From Trichosporon coremiiforme (lineage: Eukaryota; Basidiomycota; Tremellomycetes; Trichosporonales; Trichosporonaceae), in assembly GCA_039545355.1 (NCBI GenBank), contig BCJJ01000003.1, positions 1,116,001-1,180,000 on the forward strand: 64,000 bases of DNA. Direction: 5' to 3'. The notes under the pieces are model-generated. The model did no database searches. It saw only the letters and a list, made by a program, of their open reading frames with translations, and had not been told where the DNA came from. Shown here in pieces: positions 1 through 11,532 of the stretch (position 1 is the first letter of the stretch; every line of letters starts with the position of its first letter). A program made the position numbers and the translations under genes.

Positions 1-1149
1 CGGATCATGCATATCCACTTCCCCGCAATCTTGAGCGGCTCCACAAGTTGCGGCGATCATTGTGGGGATGGAAAGCTTGGGAAGCTTGGCGGCGACCGGG
101 CCCAGGAGTCGCCGCAACCGTGGGAACTTTCATGTGCCAGGCTTCGGCGCCGGACGCCTCTCACTCACCACCAAGTCGGGATTCAGAACGCCGCTGCTAC
201 ATGCACATTCTCATCTTCATGGATCTCGATCTCGATCTCGATCTTGCACGCGGCCGTGTTGAAGGAGGGCGTAGACAAGTGCGGGAAGGCCGGCCGGGGC
301 TGCGTTCTGCGAAGAGCCTCGGCATACTGGTGTCCGGGCGAGCATGTCACGAGGTCACGAGGACACCAACGAGAGTGGGGGAGCGCCCTTTCCCCGCATT
401 TTGCACGGGCGACCGGAGTCCCCGCACCGTGGGCTCGGGGCCGCTAGCTCCTGCTGTAACGGTAAACGGATGAACCATGCGTCGATGGTGAACATGAGAG
501 CACCTGCATGTCAAGATACAACTGACTACCGCCTAGGAGAATCACTATGGCTCAGCGTACACGTTCGCCGGCCTCCACCTACCCAGACTCAGGGAGGAGA
601 TAAGGACGGAGCATTTATTTCCGCCTCCGTCGACTCGGCGAAGAGTCGATACGGCTGAAGCTACAGTGAAAGGGCGTGAAGATTTTGCTCCCGCCAAGCC
701 CGCAAGCCCGCTGCCTTTGCCGCCGTGGCCGCCGAAACCCAAGCCCGTCAGGACTAGTCACCCTGAATAGTCGCCGGTCCCGGCCTCCCTTGGCCCACTG
801 TACACAGCACCGGCCTCCACTTTGAGACTAACACGTGCCCGTTCTCTGCGTACAACTGGCTCGGACGTCTCGGATTTGGCGGGCGAACGCGCGACCCCGC
901 ATCCGCGATGCCCCCTCCCGACCGCCGTCCCTGGGGGCCAGCCGCAAAGCTGCAGCAGCACCTGATATATGATCGACACGCTTCCTGCTGTTGCCATTTG
1001 CCAAGCACCCATCACCACCTCCAGTGCATCTCAACCAACTTGCACTCTCATTAACCACTACTACGATAACAACGACACAGTCGATGAGAGCCACCCTGTC
1101 GACCTCTACCACCACTACTACTACGAGCAACGAGAACCCAAACAACAAC
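1..1149. other. intergenic, no gene seen
   Basis: Open frames here overlap on both strands and have no recognisable domains or splice-site pattern. A short tandem GATCTC repeat lies at about 222-244. No tRNA or mobile element is seen. Confidence 0.5.
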
Positions 1150-1780
1150 ATGACGTTCCCCTCCCCTCTCACCGTGCCCAACTGGCGCCGCTCCCCCGCG
1201 TCCTCTACGACCACGACGCCAGCCGGATCCCCCGACGACCGCCTCAACGCCCTCCTCGAGCACTGCGAGAGCGGAACGCATTCCTTCCAGCGCGAGCGTG
1301 AAGAGCGTGAGTATTACTGCTGGCCGCTAGGCTGGGCTCTGTACATCGGCTTTCGCCACCCCTCCCCCGCAGCGGAGTGATCGGTGCACTGTGCTTCATT
1401 GCATACCATGCGACGCCTACCGCACAGCACATGCCGAGCTGTGCGGCCAGTGACCGCCAGAGTGACTATGGTTACGGTGGAGTCGAGTCACGTCGAAGCG
1501 TCGAAATTCGACCAGCCTCCACTCCACCACAGTCTCCCGTGATCAGCGGGAACATGAAGGGGAGCAAAGTGGTCCCGTTACCTCAATCACATCATGGCCG
1601 AGAAACACAGCTGACAACGCAGTCGCCAAAGCGAACGCTGCCCAGGTCTCACAACAGCAGGCCCAGCCCAAGGAGCAGCCGAAACGCGGCCCGCTCATGT
1701 CGCTTCTGTCTCTGACGAGGCCGCGGGAAGAGTCCCACTTCGACCCGTCAAAGAACCCCAAGCTGCACCATCTCATCTAA
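1150..1780 (+). CDS. small hypothetical protein, two exons
   Basis: Model: exon 1 1150-1306 and exon 2 1623-1780, giving 104 residues. The donor is GTGAGTAT at 1307 and the acceptor follows a CTGAC branch site (CTGACAACGCAG). Phases fit exactly (157 + 158 nt). The protein is polar and rich in Ser, Thr, Gln and Pro at its start, with a predicted helical middle and an end containing the string GPLMSLLSLTRPREESHFDP. No known domain is recognised. The 316-nt intron is long for this genome, so a small internal exon may be missing. Support is the splice pattern and coding-like C-terminus only; no function can be given. Confidence 0.42.
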
Positions 1781-3766
1781 GCGCGCACGCGAGCAACGCT
1801 AGCGCCAGCGAGCTTTGCGAATAGCGAGTCTGAGCGATTAAAGCTCCTGCCGCTGCCGCAACGCGCAGCGACCCCGAGCAACCCCGAAACAGACAGCGTC
1901 GGCGGAGGACGGACAGACAGAAGAACGGAGCGACCCGCCAGTCGCAAGCAGAAGCACAACGGACAATCGATAATCACCACCACCTAGAACGTTTTCACCC
2001 CCTGAACCCAAACCCATTGTGCATTAGTGTTTGTAGTTTATGCAGTGTTGTCATTCATGCTGTGACGCGGGGCCAGCCGCGTCTTCCCCCAGTTCTCGCC
2101 GAGGCCGAGATCTGGCTTGAGGCTACTGTTTGTGAGGAGGGGTGGAGGGCGTGGGTATGGTGTGTGCTGAGAGTGAGACGTCATCTAAGGCTGAGCGGCT
2201 GAGGACATCAGCCAATCTGGGCCCTCGTATTGCGATCGGTACTGAGCGTGGGATGTGGGACATGTGGTCAGCATGGCCAGGGTGGGTGCGGGTGTGTGGA
2301 GTAGGTGTGTCGTATGGAAAGCACTGTAGAGTCGGGTCCTTGTGCGAACGCCGAAATGAGATCATGCCTGGACCCGTGGACTCGCAGTTCTCTATTGAAT
2401 GTGTGAATGCATTGTCGGGCCATCGGGTTACAGGAACATTCATGACGCGCTGACTGCGGTGTATTAATGCACGCGTGGCGCGTGTGAAGTTGCTCGGTGT
2501 ATCCGGTCCATGAGCGAGTCATTAGAGCACGGGTCCGTTGCTTCAGGACGTCAGTAGTGCCGATAGCGGGCAGGATGTGCACTCCAGAACGTCTGAACCG
2601 TCTGAACTGCAGAAGAGTCGTGAGTCCGATGGAAGACTAGGGCACCTAGCTCGCCTAGCTGGCCTAGTCTCGATCGAGTGTGTGCTATGTGTAGCGAGAC
2701 AAGGCAGCGGCGTGTTTGACACAACACCGCATCCGGTGACAGACGACTCTGATCGCTGTGTGCGCTGCGGCAGCTATAGATGCAGTGTCAGCCTGTTTCG
2801 TGAGGCACAGGAAAGAGCATGAGAATGAGCACTGGTATTGTATGACCGTGTGTGCCTGGTGAGCACGAACAACCTGCGTGACCTCTGAATTGCTTCCACA
2901 CCTCCGCGGCCAGCATCCTGAGTCTGTTCTGTGGGGTGGTCGTGAGGCACACTTCTGGCTGAAGCATCCACTGACACTGCCAACATGTCCGGTGAGGGCC
3001 TGTGAGCGGCCCGTGAGCGGTGAGCGGTGAGCGGTCAGGCAGTGAAACTCTAAACGCTGTCTTGTTTCGCACATCAGTTTACCGCTCCTCTCATAGGCCG
3101 GCCGCCACGAAACAGCGTGAGGGATAAGGACGAGGGGGACCAGAGTAGCATCGAACCTCTGGGAATGACGGGGTCCGATGCCCGTAGCCCGCTCATGAGT
3201 TCGCCCGATGAGTTCGGCCCGCGGAGGGAGGCCAGTGAGCTTGTGGCAAGTTCACCGTACCGTTTTGCCCCTGGGGTTCCACTGTGCCGCCGCCTCTGCC
3301 GCTCACTCGCTCACTCTGGGTTCGAGACCCACGCCCACGACTCTGGTTCTACGCTCGTCCAGTCCCTCTTCCCGTATTCACACCCAACAGCGGCACAACA
3401 GAATGAGATGCAGGGACCTAGGTGCCTGGTTCGGAGCAGTGTACGGCATCGTGACAGGTTTGGATCAAGGACGGCACCCCACGACTACGCGCTACGCCCT
3501 CTCATGAGCGAGGTGGGGCTGGGTGACAGGCGATGCCGACGATGCAGACGACAGATATACCTATGCGTCCCGGCTCTTGATCCTCGCGCGTTCTCACTCT
3601 CCCGGCTCTGCTCACCCTTCACATCTACTCGACCACACCGTCGGCTCCAAGGATAACGAACGACAAACGACGAACGACAAGAAACGACTGAACTCTGCTG
3701 ACGTCTAACAGACACCGCCGAGTTCCCCACCGTCACCACTCATCAGCGGTTGAACAAGAGCGAGCA
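1781..3766. other. intergenic, no convincing gene
   Basis: This stretch holds open frames of up to 179 codons (3117-3656, plus strand) but their composition is arginine- and serine-rich with no domain, and opposite-strand frames are equally open. I do not call a gene here. Confidence 0.45.
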
Positions 3767-4327
3767 ATGATCGGCCTCCTCCTCCTCCTCCCCCTCGTCT
3801 TCGCAGCCGCTCTACCAATCCAAGCCCCTTTCTCTCTCCCCAACGCCTCCAGCTCTCCTCTTGCGCCCGCAATCGAACCGCACATCAAGCCCGAAGACCT
3901 GAAAGCCGGTTTCAGCTCACGAGGCTCTGGCATTCCGGTTTTGCACGATCTCTGTTCCGACCATTCGCTAATGAAAATGCTGAACGCGAATGAGGCGACG
4001 GTCTATGTCTTCTATAGACCTCGGCGGGGGTTCTGCTTCACTTTGTTCGCGCCTGAGACGCCTGTCTCGGTGTCTGTCACTGTGCCTCTGGTCAAGGACC
4101 CCACCTCACCATCGGCCACGGATCTGGGACAAAGAGAAGGCGCACCCCGGCTGACGGGTGCCCGCGAGCAAGGGAGAGCGAGGGACGAGGCGAGCTGGAC
4201 TGGACGCGGCTCCATGCCGGGATCACTCCGTCTGCGCTCATCCGAGGACTGTGTGAACTGTGTCCGCGTCCTCGCCAATGTTGGGGAGGACAAGATCAAT
4301 ACGGAGGTGTGTCTTGACCACGTGTAG
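3767..4327 (+). CDS. hypothetical secreted protein
   Basis: A 186-codon intronless frame starts with a clear hydrophobic leader (MIGLLLLLPLVFAAALP), typical of a cleavable signal peptide with a site near residue 16-18. The mature part has cysteines near residues 63, 93, 163, 166 and 181, the last three in a CVNC...C pattern that could form disulphides. No family is recognised. The middle (residues 110-150) is basic and low in hydrophobics and could hide an unspliced intron. Role unknown; secretion is inferred from the leader only. Confidence 0.45.
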   Translation: MIGLLLLLPLVFAAALPIQAPFSLPNASSSPLAPAIEPHIKPEDLKAGFSSRGSGIPVLHDLCSDHSLMKMLNANEATVYVFYRPRRGFCFTLFAPETPVSVSVTVPLVKDPTSPSATDLGQREGAPRLTGAREQGRARDEASWTGRGSMPGSLRLRSSEDCVNCVRVLANVGEDKINTEVCLDHV

Positions 4328-4805
4328 ACCTCAACCTCCCACCCCGCACTCGGTTCTCGGCGTTCACTCTCTCACTCTCACCCGACCACCTCGACACTTC
4401 ATGGGCGACCTGAAGCACCGCTGCCACCATGGACACTGTAACTCTCTTCAAGCTGTTGATATGTTGTACGATAGCCCGATGCGCGATGAGTGATGAGCAT
4501 TGTCGCCGACTTGAGACGTTCAGACCTTATGTTGTTGTTGAAACCCAGTCACGTGAGCATGTTTTCCCAACCTCCCATCCAGGCGCGTCTTCAGGTCTAG
4601 GGAAGGAATGTTGTGTTGGTCGGCGCCCGGGTAACTAGCCCTGGTTCTGGGCAGCGACAGTGGTATCTCATTTTCATGGCGTTCTGCATTGACCACGACC
4701 ACGACCACGACCTCTATCTCACCCTCACCCTCTTCTCATCGCCATCGCGCCTGTCGAGGTCTTTGCCTGCCTCGAGCTCCTCGCTCCGCTCGTTGCTCGC
4801 TCGTC

Positions 4806-5495
4806 ATGGCCGTCGCCGTCGCCCGCGTCCCGCGGCCAGTCCTCCACCAAGCCGTCCGAATAGCCCGGCACACATTCAGCCCGCGCGCCGTTGCCCGTCT
4901 CTCCCGCCTCTCCTCTCTCTACACACTCACCGTTCTTTCTCGATTACGACACGTGCTCGCGCGGCGGATACCCTCCCTCGTGTCGCGGCAGATTGCGCGA
5001 TTAACGACTCCGGTGTACGCGAGTAAACTCCTCCGATCACAAGTGCGCTCCAACGTTCGCCGATTACTGTCACGCCTGCCGCAGCAGTTGGCCCTCCGCG
5101 CTGTCCTGGGCCTCCTACCCCTGGGCCTGAGTCCGCTGCTGCTCTCCGCTCTGTCGGCGCTCGTTGGAAGCGCAGCGAGCAACGCCGCCGCTGTGCTCGC
5201 GAGCCAGGTCGTCGGCCTCCTGCCCCAGGACACAGTTACGAGAGTCCTGGAGGAGATAAGGCTGCACGCCGAAGCCGTGCGCGAGGTCATTGGCGACGAG
5301 ATCCGGCGCAAGCTCCAAGTCGGCAGTGTGCTCGAGTACATCCAGCTGGTTGAGTGGGCGCAGTGGCGCCTGTCGATTGAGCGGCTCGCTGGATTAGAGG
5401 GCGTGCAGGTGGCCGTCAAGGAGATGGCGGCCAGGATTGTGACGGCGATTGGGGACAGCGCGATTATGCCTAGTCCCAAGGCGCTGTTGGCGTAG
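4806..5495 (+). CDS. hypothetical helical/membrane-associated protein
   Basis: Intronless frame of 229 codons plus stop if the ATG at 4806 is used; an in-frame ATG at 4689 would add 39 Thr/Ser/Arg-rich residues that look non-coding, so the later start is preferred. The protein has an Arg-rich first half, a long Leu/Ala-rich hydrophobic stretch at about residues 105-150 that could form one or two membrane helices, and an amphipathic C-terminal part. No domain is recognised. It is convergent with the downstream translocator gene (243 bp between stops). Confidence 0.5.
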   Translation: MAVAVARVPRPVLHQAVRIARHTFSPRAVARLSRLSSLYTLTVLSRLRHVLARRIPSLVSRQIARLTTPVYASKLLRSQVRSNVRRLLSRLPQQLALRAVLGLLPLGLSPLLLSALSALVGSAASNAAAVLASQVVGLLPQDTVTRVLEEIRLHAEAVREVIGDEIRRKLQVGSVLEYIQLVEWAQWRLSIERLAGLEGVQVAVKEMAARIVTAIGDSAIMPSPKALLA

Positions 5496-5737
5496 CACAT
5501 GTCCTCTAGGGCAAATCACCATCTCTCGTCATCAGTCTTCTTCCTTATCTCTCTCCCACCCTCCCCATAGTCAGCCGCCATACGGCGCTCGCCGATTCCC
5601 TCGACAGCGCGCTGCCGCGCGCCGTCGTTTCGTTGTATAGTGCATAGTGCATGTAAATCTCTACAGGTTTAAAAATGAAGGAAAGAAAAAACCATGGTCC
5701 GTACTCTATGGGCTTAACCCAGCCCTCTATCGCTCGC

Positions 5738-7604
5738 TTACGCCGTGACACCAACCCCGAGGCCGACGGGATGCTCGTCCAGCTTCGTGCTAGGCAGTGG
5801 CGGAGAGGACGCCGTACTCGCCGGCGGGGACGGGTACGGGCCCTGGGGCGGTTGCTGCTTGAACTTTGGCGGTGGGGGCGGGACACTGAGGGGCGGGGGC
5901 ATGAACTCCCTCCTGAGGGCCGAGGACTGGGAGTAGGCGTGGCCGTTGGCGCGTCCATTCGAAGCGTACTCGGGCCGGGGGCTTTTGTGAATCTTGTGCG
6001 CGGGGTCGAGAATGTCCTCGTCCCGGACGTTGGACGGGAGCACGCCTTCGCGCGCCATTTCCGCCGCGCGCACCTTCTTCTCGCCCTGGTCCACGTCGCG
6101 CTTGGCCCGGTTGTACATCCATAATCCGAGGGCTGTGAGGGCGATGCCGAGGGCTTGGACAAGGTGCACGCTCTGCTTGAACCAGACGATCGCGAGGCAG
6201 ATGACGGCGATACGCTTGACCAATGACGCGATGGAATAGGTTACGGGCGAGGTTGACGCGAGGATACTGAACGCGAGCAGGTTCTGCGCGAAATGCACAG
6301 TGCCGTTGATCGCGTAGTAGACTGCCGTGCTGAAGGCGTGTCCGCTGCCCGGCGCCGACATGAGAGATAGAAGCTTCGGCGCGTCGACCCAGAGCCAGAT
6401 CGGCGTCATGAGGAGGAACGCCATCGAGCTCGAGAAGTAGAGCAGGTTGATCTTGTCGAGCCTCGGGCCGCTCACGTCGCCGCCGGACCCAGGAGAGGGC
6501 ATGACCTTCTTGAAGAAGATGTTCTGGGACACGAAGATGATGGTCGAGCCAAAGGCGCAGATCAGGCCGAGGAAATTGCGCAGCGAAATGTCGAAGGACG
6601 TCGCGAGCATGACTCCCAGCGTGAGCGGGAGGAGCGACAGGTATGTCGCAGGCGAATAGGAGACGCGGAACAGGATCGCGTACGCGAGCACCGTGAACAG
6701 GGGCGAGAGGGCCTGTATGTTAGCGGGAGTGGGATCAACAAAGGCATCGTGAGGTGCAAGCGGGAGGGCCGCCAGACCTGCTTGATCGCCGCGCCTGGCC
6801 TGAAACACCTTGTGACAAAGCGATCGGCCGTGCAGGCAGCACAACGATCGCCCGTTGACCTCGGTCGGCCCAACAGACAGTCCACCGCAGCGTCACGTCA
6901 CGTCACCAAGCGACTCGACTCACCTTGATACTGTGCACCGTGCTGACGGGGACGCGAGAGATGGCGAGGGATCCAAAGATGTGACCTCCGACCTGGAACG
7001 CGGCCATGGGGAGGGTGTGGACGACGATCTGGCGGGTTGGGCGGCGGAGCCTGTGTCCCATGCCGAGCTGGCGGCGCGAGATGAGCCAGCAGAGTCCAGA
7101 CACGAACGCAAACTGCACAATCGTGAGCGTAATAGGGAACCGGGCCCGGTTCAGGATGACCTTGCCCGTGTTACTTGAGACGGCGCTCGACGCGTACCAC
7201 AGCGTGCAGAGCGTGATGAACTTGAGCGTCGCCGGGTTGGGCAGCACGGCGAGCACACGGGACGCGAGCGAGCTGTCACCGGGCGAGCTGCCACCGGGAG
7301 AGCTGCCTAGTGACGCCGAAAGAGACTCCCAACCGCCGAACAAGCTCTGGCTGAACGAAGCCCCGCGCGGCGACGAAGGTAGCCCGTTACTCGTGCCATT
7401 GGCGTAGGCGTACTTCTCGTTGTAGGGCGTGTACTGAGTGTTCTGAGCGTAGAGGTCGAGGGAGGACGACTGGTGCGCGAACGGGGCTCGGTGCCGATGG
7501 TCGCCGGCGCTCAGCATTGCGGAGCGGAGCTGTCGGTGTGTGCGTGGGGTACGAGGTGTTGGTGGGAGAGGTTGAGAAATTAGTGGGGCGGTGGGTTCGG
7601 ACAC
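5738..7604 (-). CDS. TPT/nucleotide-sugar translocator family protein (SLY41-like)
   Basis: Two exons on the minus strand: 7604-6924 and 6712-5738, joined across a 211-nt intron (GTGAGT donor, CTAAC branch, ACAG acceptor), phase 0, 551 residues. The first 110 residues are Ser/Pro-rich and cytosolic. The rest is a ten-helix-like triose-phosphate transporter / drug-metabolite transporter fold, with TLWYASSAVSSNTGKVIL opening the domain and conserved stretches such as NLLAFSILASTSPVTYSIA and LVKRIAVICLAIVWF near the end. The C-terminal 120 residues are Pro-rich and disordered. This family exchanges phosphorylated sugars or nucleotide sugars for phosphate or nucleotide monophosphate in Golgi/ER membranes; the SLY41 subgroup is linked to ER-Golgi transport. 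The exact substrate cannot be read from sequence. Confidence 0.86.
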
Positions 7605-10600
7605 GGGGAGCTGGCGGGGTCTCGCGGGTTGCGGGTCGGTGTGTTGTGCCGCCGTCGATTATGGGATGGAAACTAGTATGTGATTAATTGATATGCGACT
7701 TTCGATTGTTCGTGATGGTGCGTTGCAATGAGTGGAGCCGAGTCGGAGCTCGTTTCTAGACAGCGAGCGGGAGCGAGTATCGGGACAGTGGGAGTAGTGG
7801 ACAAAGACAAGATGTGTTGCCAGCCGCAGGACACGGGCAGGTAGACAGGCGTTATCGACGAATGGCAGGGATCTCGCACTGGGACAGAGAGGTAAGGGGC
7901 GATCCACGTGTCGATCACGGCAACCACGGCCACGGGACAGGGCATGTTCCCTCTGCATGCAGCCCGACCCTGGGCATGCACCGCTGCGCTGAGTGCTAAT
8001 GAATGGGCAAACTTTTTTCGTGTTTTCTGCGTCAGAGGCTGGCTTGCACGCCGCCCGCGCACGCAGAGTGTGTGCACCGCGTTTCGTTTTCTCGACGCAC
8101 ATCCTGAGAAACGCCTTCAGACCCTAGATATGCGCCAGGCCAGGTCGCCGGGCATGTCTGGCTTGGCTGATGCGTTCGAGAGCGGGGCGTCGCCTCCGCC
8201 ATCATACGTACTGCATTCGGTTTCTTCACTGCAGACCTCCAGAAGAGGGGCAGTTTCGTCATGCATGCGGACACGGACGTCGCACTCTGTTCGGTACGGC
8301 GAGACATACGAGACAAAGTGGAGCGAGCTCCGAGCGGAGGATGGCAGAGGATGGCGGAGGATCGCAGAAGATCGCAGGAGAAAGATGAAACTTGGCTCGA
8401 GAGACAACCTTGTTTTGCATTGTCGTCGGTGTCATTCTGCAAACCCCAAAGCAGTATTGCCAGATCGAGGCACGCCCATGAGCCTACTGTGAGGGATTTA
8501 TTGCGCTCGATGCGAACTCTACATCACTGAAGTGCTCAGAGACTCTCGTGAATGCGACTCTGAAGTGTGCGGAATTGCAGCCCCAGCAAGTCTGTGCAGA
8601 TAACGCAGACGCTCCGCAGCCCGAGAATAGAACGAGACGGGACCCGGGCTGCTACTCGGATCTGGACCTCTGGACTGATCAAACGGCGGCGCGGCCGCTT
8701 CATCGGACAGCGCGGTAGCGGGAACGGGGACCGTGCGCGGCGCCGAGTCGCAGTTTGTGTAATTCCTCCTTACTCTCCTCCTCACCTTAATCTCCTCGTA
8801 CTATAAATCCTGTCCAGACTAACATGGTCAAGCTTGAGATTGAGACCCCAGTTGTGCACAACGCCGAGTTCATTCCAGCGTAGAGCATGAGCATGGAGCA
8901 TAACACTGTTACTGGTGGGTGATATGGAATGGAGGTGAGCTTTGGTGGTAGAACGTGCGCCCTGGAATCAGGGTCTCGCATTCAAGGGAGCAAATGGGCG
9001 ATCCCGGTTGTGGATGCTCCAGTGCACCCAACCAACACTGGCGCGTCAGCGCAAGCGCGTGTAGCTTCTTTCGCTGCCTCGCTGGGTCCTGTCCGTCCTC
9101 TCCCTCTATCGTTGGTCGAGCCAAGCTCATGCCAAGCCGTAGTATGGCGCGACTGGTGCGACATGAGAGACACGGGGGAAGCAGGTGTTTGTGCACGTTT
9201 CTTCGGCAGCTGGGGTAGCTTGGTAGACAGTGGGAACGTGGGTATCCCATGGCGTGCCCTGCCATCTACCTCGTGTTGATCTGCGGACAGAACATGTGGA
9301 CATACCGGCCTCGACTGCGACTTGTCTAGCAGGCCGAGTAGAGGTGCGTGCGACGTCTATGTGAGGGCTAGGGAGGTGCCACGGCAGATTACGCCGGACC
9401 ATGTCTGGTTGGCTTACAGCGGTGTTGACGCCTCGACGGGGCCCGCGAGGATGTCAAGCTATGGTTCCGCTTGTCACACCCATTGAGCGCGAGGTGCAGA
9501 TAGAGTTTCGAGGTGCTCATGAACTAAACGCACGCAGCTATTGGATACGCTACGCAGTCACGCCTGCCTTTGAAACGACGAGAGAAAGAGAACTGCCGGG
9601 TCTCAAGCCCAACGTTCTGGATGGAGGCGCTGAGGACTGGCCATGCCATCAACCAAGTCCACCCGTACGGAGATCTTGAGAGCAGCTACGCGGTGCGACT
9701 CAGCTGAACACAATCATTCGCCAGCCTGCCACCTGCGGTCCAATCAGAAGCAACTCTTCCGCAGCATGCATAATATCTGCCTCCGTTTGTTTTGTTGACC
9801 CTGCGATTCCCATATCCACGATTCACCACACCGCCTCGACCATTAATGACGGCCCCACAATCCCCCAACAACTTCTCGCCAGATTCCCACTCTTCCTTCA
9901 CTTGACTGTTCCCGCGGCCCATCCCGAAGTCCGACTGCAGGGAACACGACTGAGATATGCAAGCAGATCTCGGCGATGCCCCACTGATACTCGTGGGGAG
10001 TCGAGTCGATCCTTTCCCCACCCACAGAGCTCTCCACCCCGAGGCGTGTCGGGCAACTCGGCGGGAATGCCTCACGGTTGTCACCCATGCTTCGGCGTCG
10101 CTGCGAATGAGGCGCGTCTGACACCAATGACGCATGCAGGGCCGAAGCGTTACGGCCACACTGACCCAGGTCCATTCAAACTCATTAACGAAGCGCGGCG
10201 AAAGCGTTCAGAAGGCATGTCACCGGTTGCGTTGCCCGAAGCACCACCGCTCCGAAGCGCTTCCACCTCGACGCACAGACGAACATCGAAAACACGCTCC
10301 AAGTTGCAGGTTATGGCTTAACATGGTACACCTTGCTTGGTGGCTACGGCGGGCTAATTCTACACACATATGGAAACGAACGCTACTCGATACGCTGAGG
10401 GCAGATACTTGTGGCAACGATGATGTTGAGATGGTGGCTTATACACAGTTGGAAGAAAGAAAATGTTCGATTGATAGGTGTCGATGCGATTATGTGAGGT
10501 GTAGTCTGCTACTTTTCGCGCGCGCTTGCGCCGCTGTCGTCGTCGTCTTCGGATTGTTGAGTTGAGATGCGATGAGTGGGGACTGGGGAGCAAGGAGGCT

Positions 10601-10629
10601 CGCCGCTCTCTCCGCTTGCAGCTCGCGGC
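7605..10629. other. gene-poor intergenic region
   Basis: About 3 kb without a gene I can support. Several frames of 90-190 codons occur, but they overlap on both strands, lack domains and show no matched donor/branch/acceptor series. No tRNA, terminal inverted repeat or transposase similarity is seen. Confidence 0.5.
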
Positions 10630-11532
10630 TCAGGTCGACTTGCGCCGCCACCAAGTCACGGTCAGCTTCGACCACATCTTGTCCTCGCGGGGCGAGGAGG
10701 GCAGGCCCCAATTGGAGATGCGCTCGATGCGGACGCGGTTCTTGCTGGGCACTGACGGGGCGTCGTGCACATCGTGCATGTCGTGCATGTCGCGCTTGAG
10801 GTCGGCCATGGACTGCGGCTCCAGGGTGGAGTGCTGCATGACCCACTTCGGCTTGGCGGGAGAGTAGCTCGAGGCACGGGAACCACGGCGGGAGCGGGGG
10901 ACGACCCAGATGATGCCGTCGTCGTCGAAGAAGGCGTCGCGCTCGGGCTCGTCAAAGAGCGTCGTCGCCGTGCTCGAGAACGTCTCGACGGCGGGCGACG
11001 GCGGGCCAGTGCACGCCTCGAGGCAGGGCAAGGGCTGCGGTGACGGAGCGGCAAGGCGCGCGTCGGCGAGCGCAGTGAGGTTGTCGACCTTCTTCAATGG
11101 CGCACCGAAGCCACCGAAGGCGCTGAAGACAGAGTACCGCTGCTCGGCGGTGTCGGGGCGGAAGGCGCTGGAGCGAGCCGACTTGGTCGACTTGGCACGC
11201 TTCGGCGACTTGGAGCGGGAGGAGCGGCGCGGCGGCTCGTCGCTCTCGGAGCGGCGGAGGCGGGGACGCACAAGCGAGATGCTCCATCGCTTCGCGGACG
11301 GAGACGGCGGCGTGCTGTCTCGTCGCAGGTCGCGGCAGTCGCGTGTCGGGGCACGGTACAGGCCCGTGCCGAAGGAGGACGAGGCGTACAAGCTGCTGCT
11401 CGCTTCCCGGTGCAGTCGCGGACGCGACATGGTCGGCGTCGCGCTGCGCGGGCACTGGCACAACGGAGCGGGCTCGATGAACTCGGCGAACTGGGACGCA
11501 CTCAGCGTCGGAGCGGAGAGGAGGGTCGCCAT
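10630..11532 (-). CDS. hypothetical Ser/Arg-rich protein
   Basis: Intronless 300-codon frame on the minus strand with strong third-position GC bias. The first half is Ser/Arg/Lys-rich, with clusters such as SKSPKRAKSTKSARSS that resemble a nuclear-localisation or phosphorylation region. A DDDGIIWVVPRSRRG segment and a short Met-His-Asp repeat (MHDMHDVHD) lie in the last third, followed by a Trp-rich tail (NWGLP...WSKLTVTWW). No family is recognised. It looks like a lineage-specific disordered protein. Confidence 0.6.
   Translation of the reverse strand: MATLLSAPTLSASQFAEFIEPAPLCQCPRSATPTMSRPRLHREASSSLYASSSFGTGLYRAPTRDCRDLRRDSTPPSPSAKRWSISLVRPRLRRSESDEPPRRSSRSKSPKRAKSTKSARSSAFRPDTAEQRYSVFSAFGGFGAPLKKVDNLTALADARLAAPSPQPLPCLEACTGPPSPAVETFSSTATTLFDEPERDAFFDDDGIIWVVPRSRRGSRASSYSPAKPKWVMQHSTLEPQSMADLKRDMHDMHDVHDAPSVPSKNRVRIERISNWGLPSSPREDKMWSKLTVTWWRRKST

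Noticed and set aside
3117..3656. 179-codon plus-strand frame
   Set aside because: Arg/Ser-rich with no domain, no splice pattern and an equally open opposite strand.
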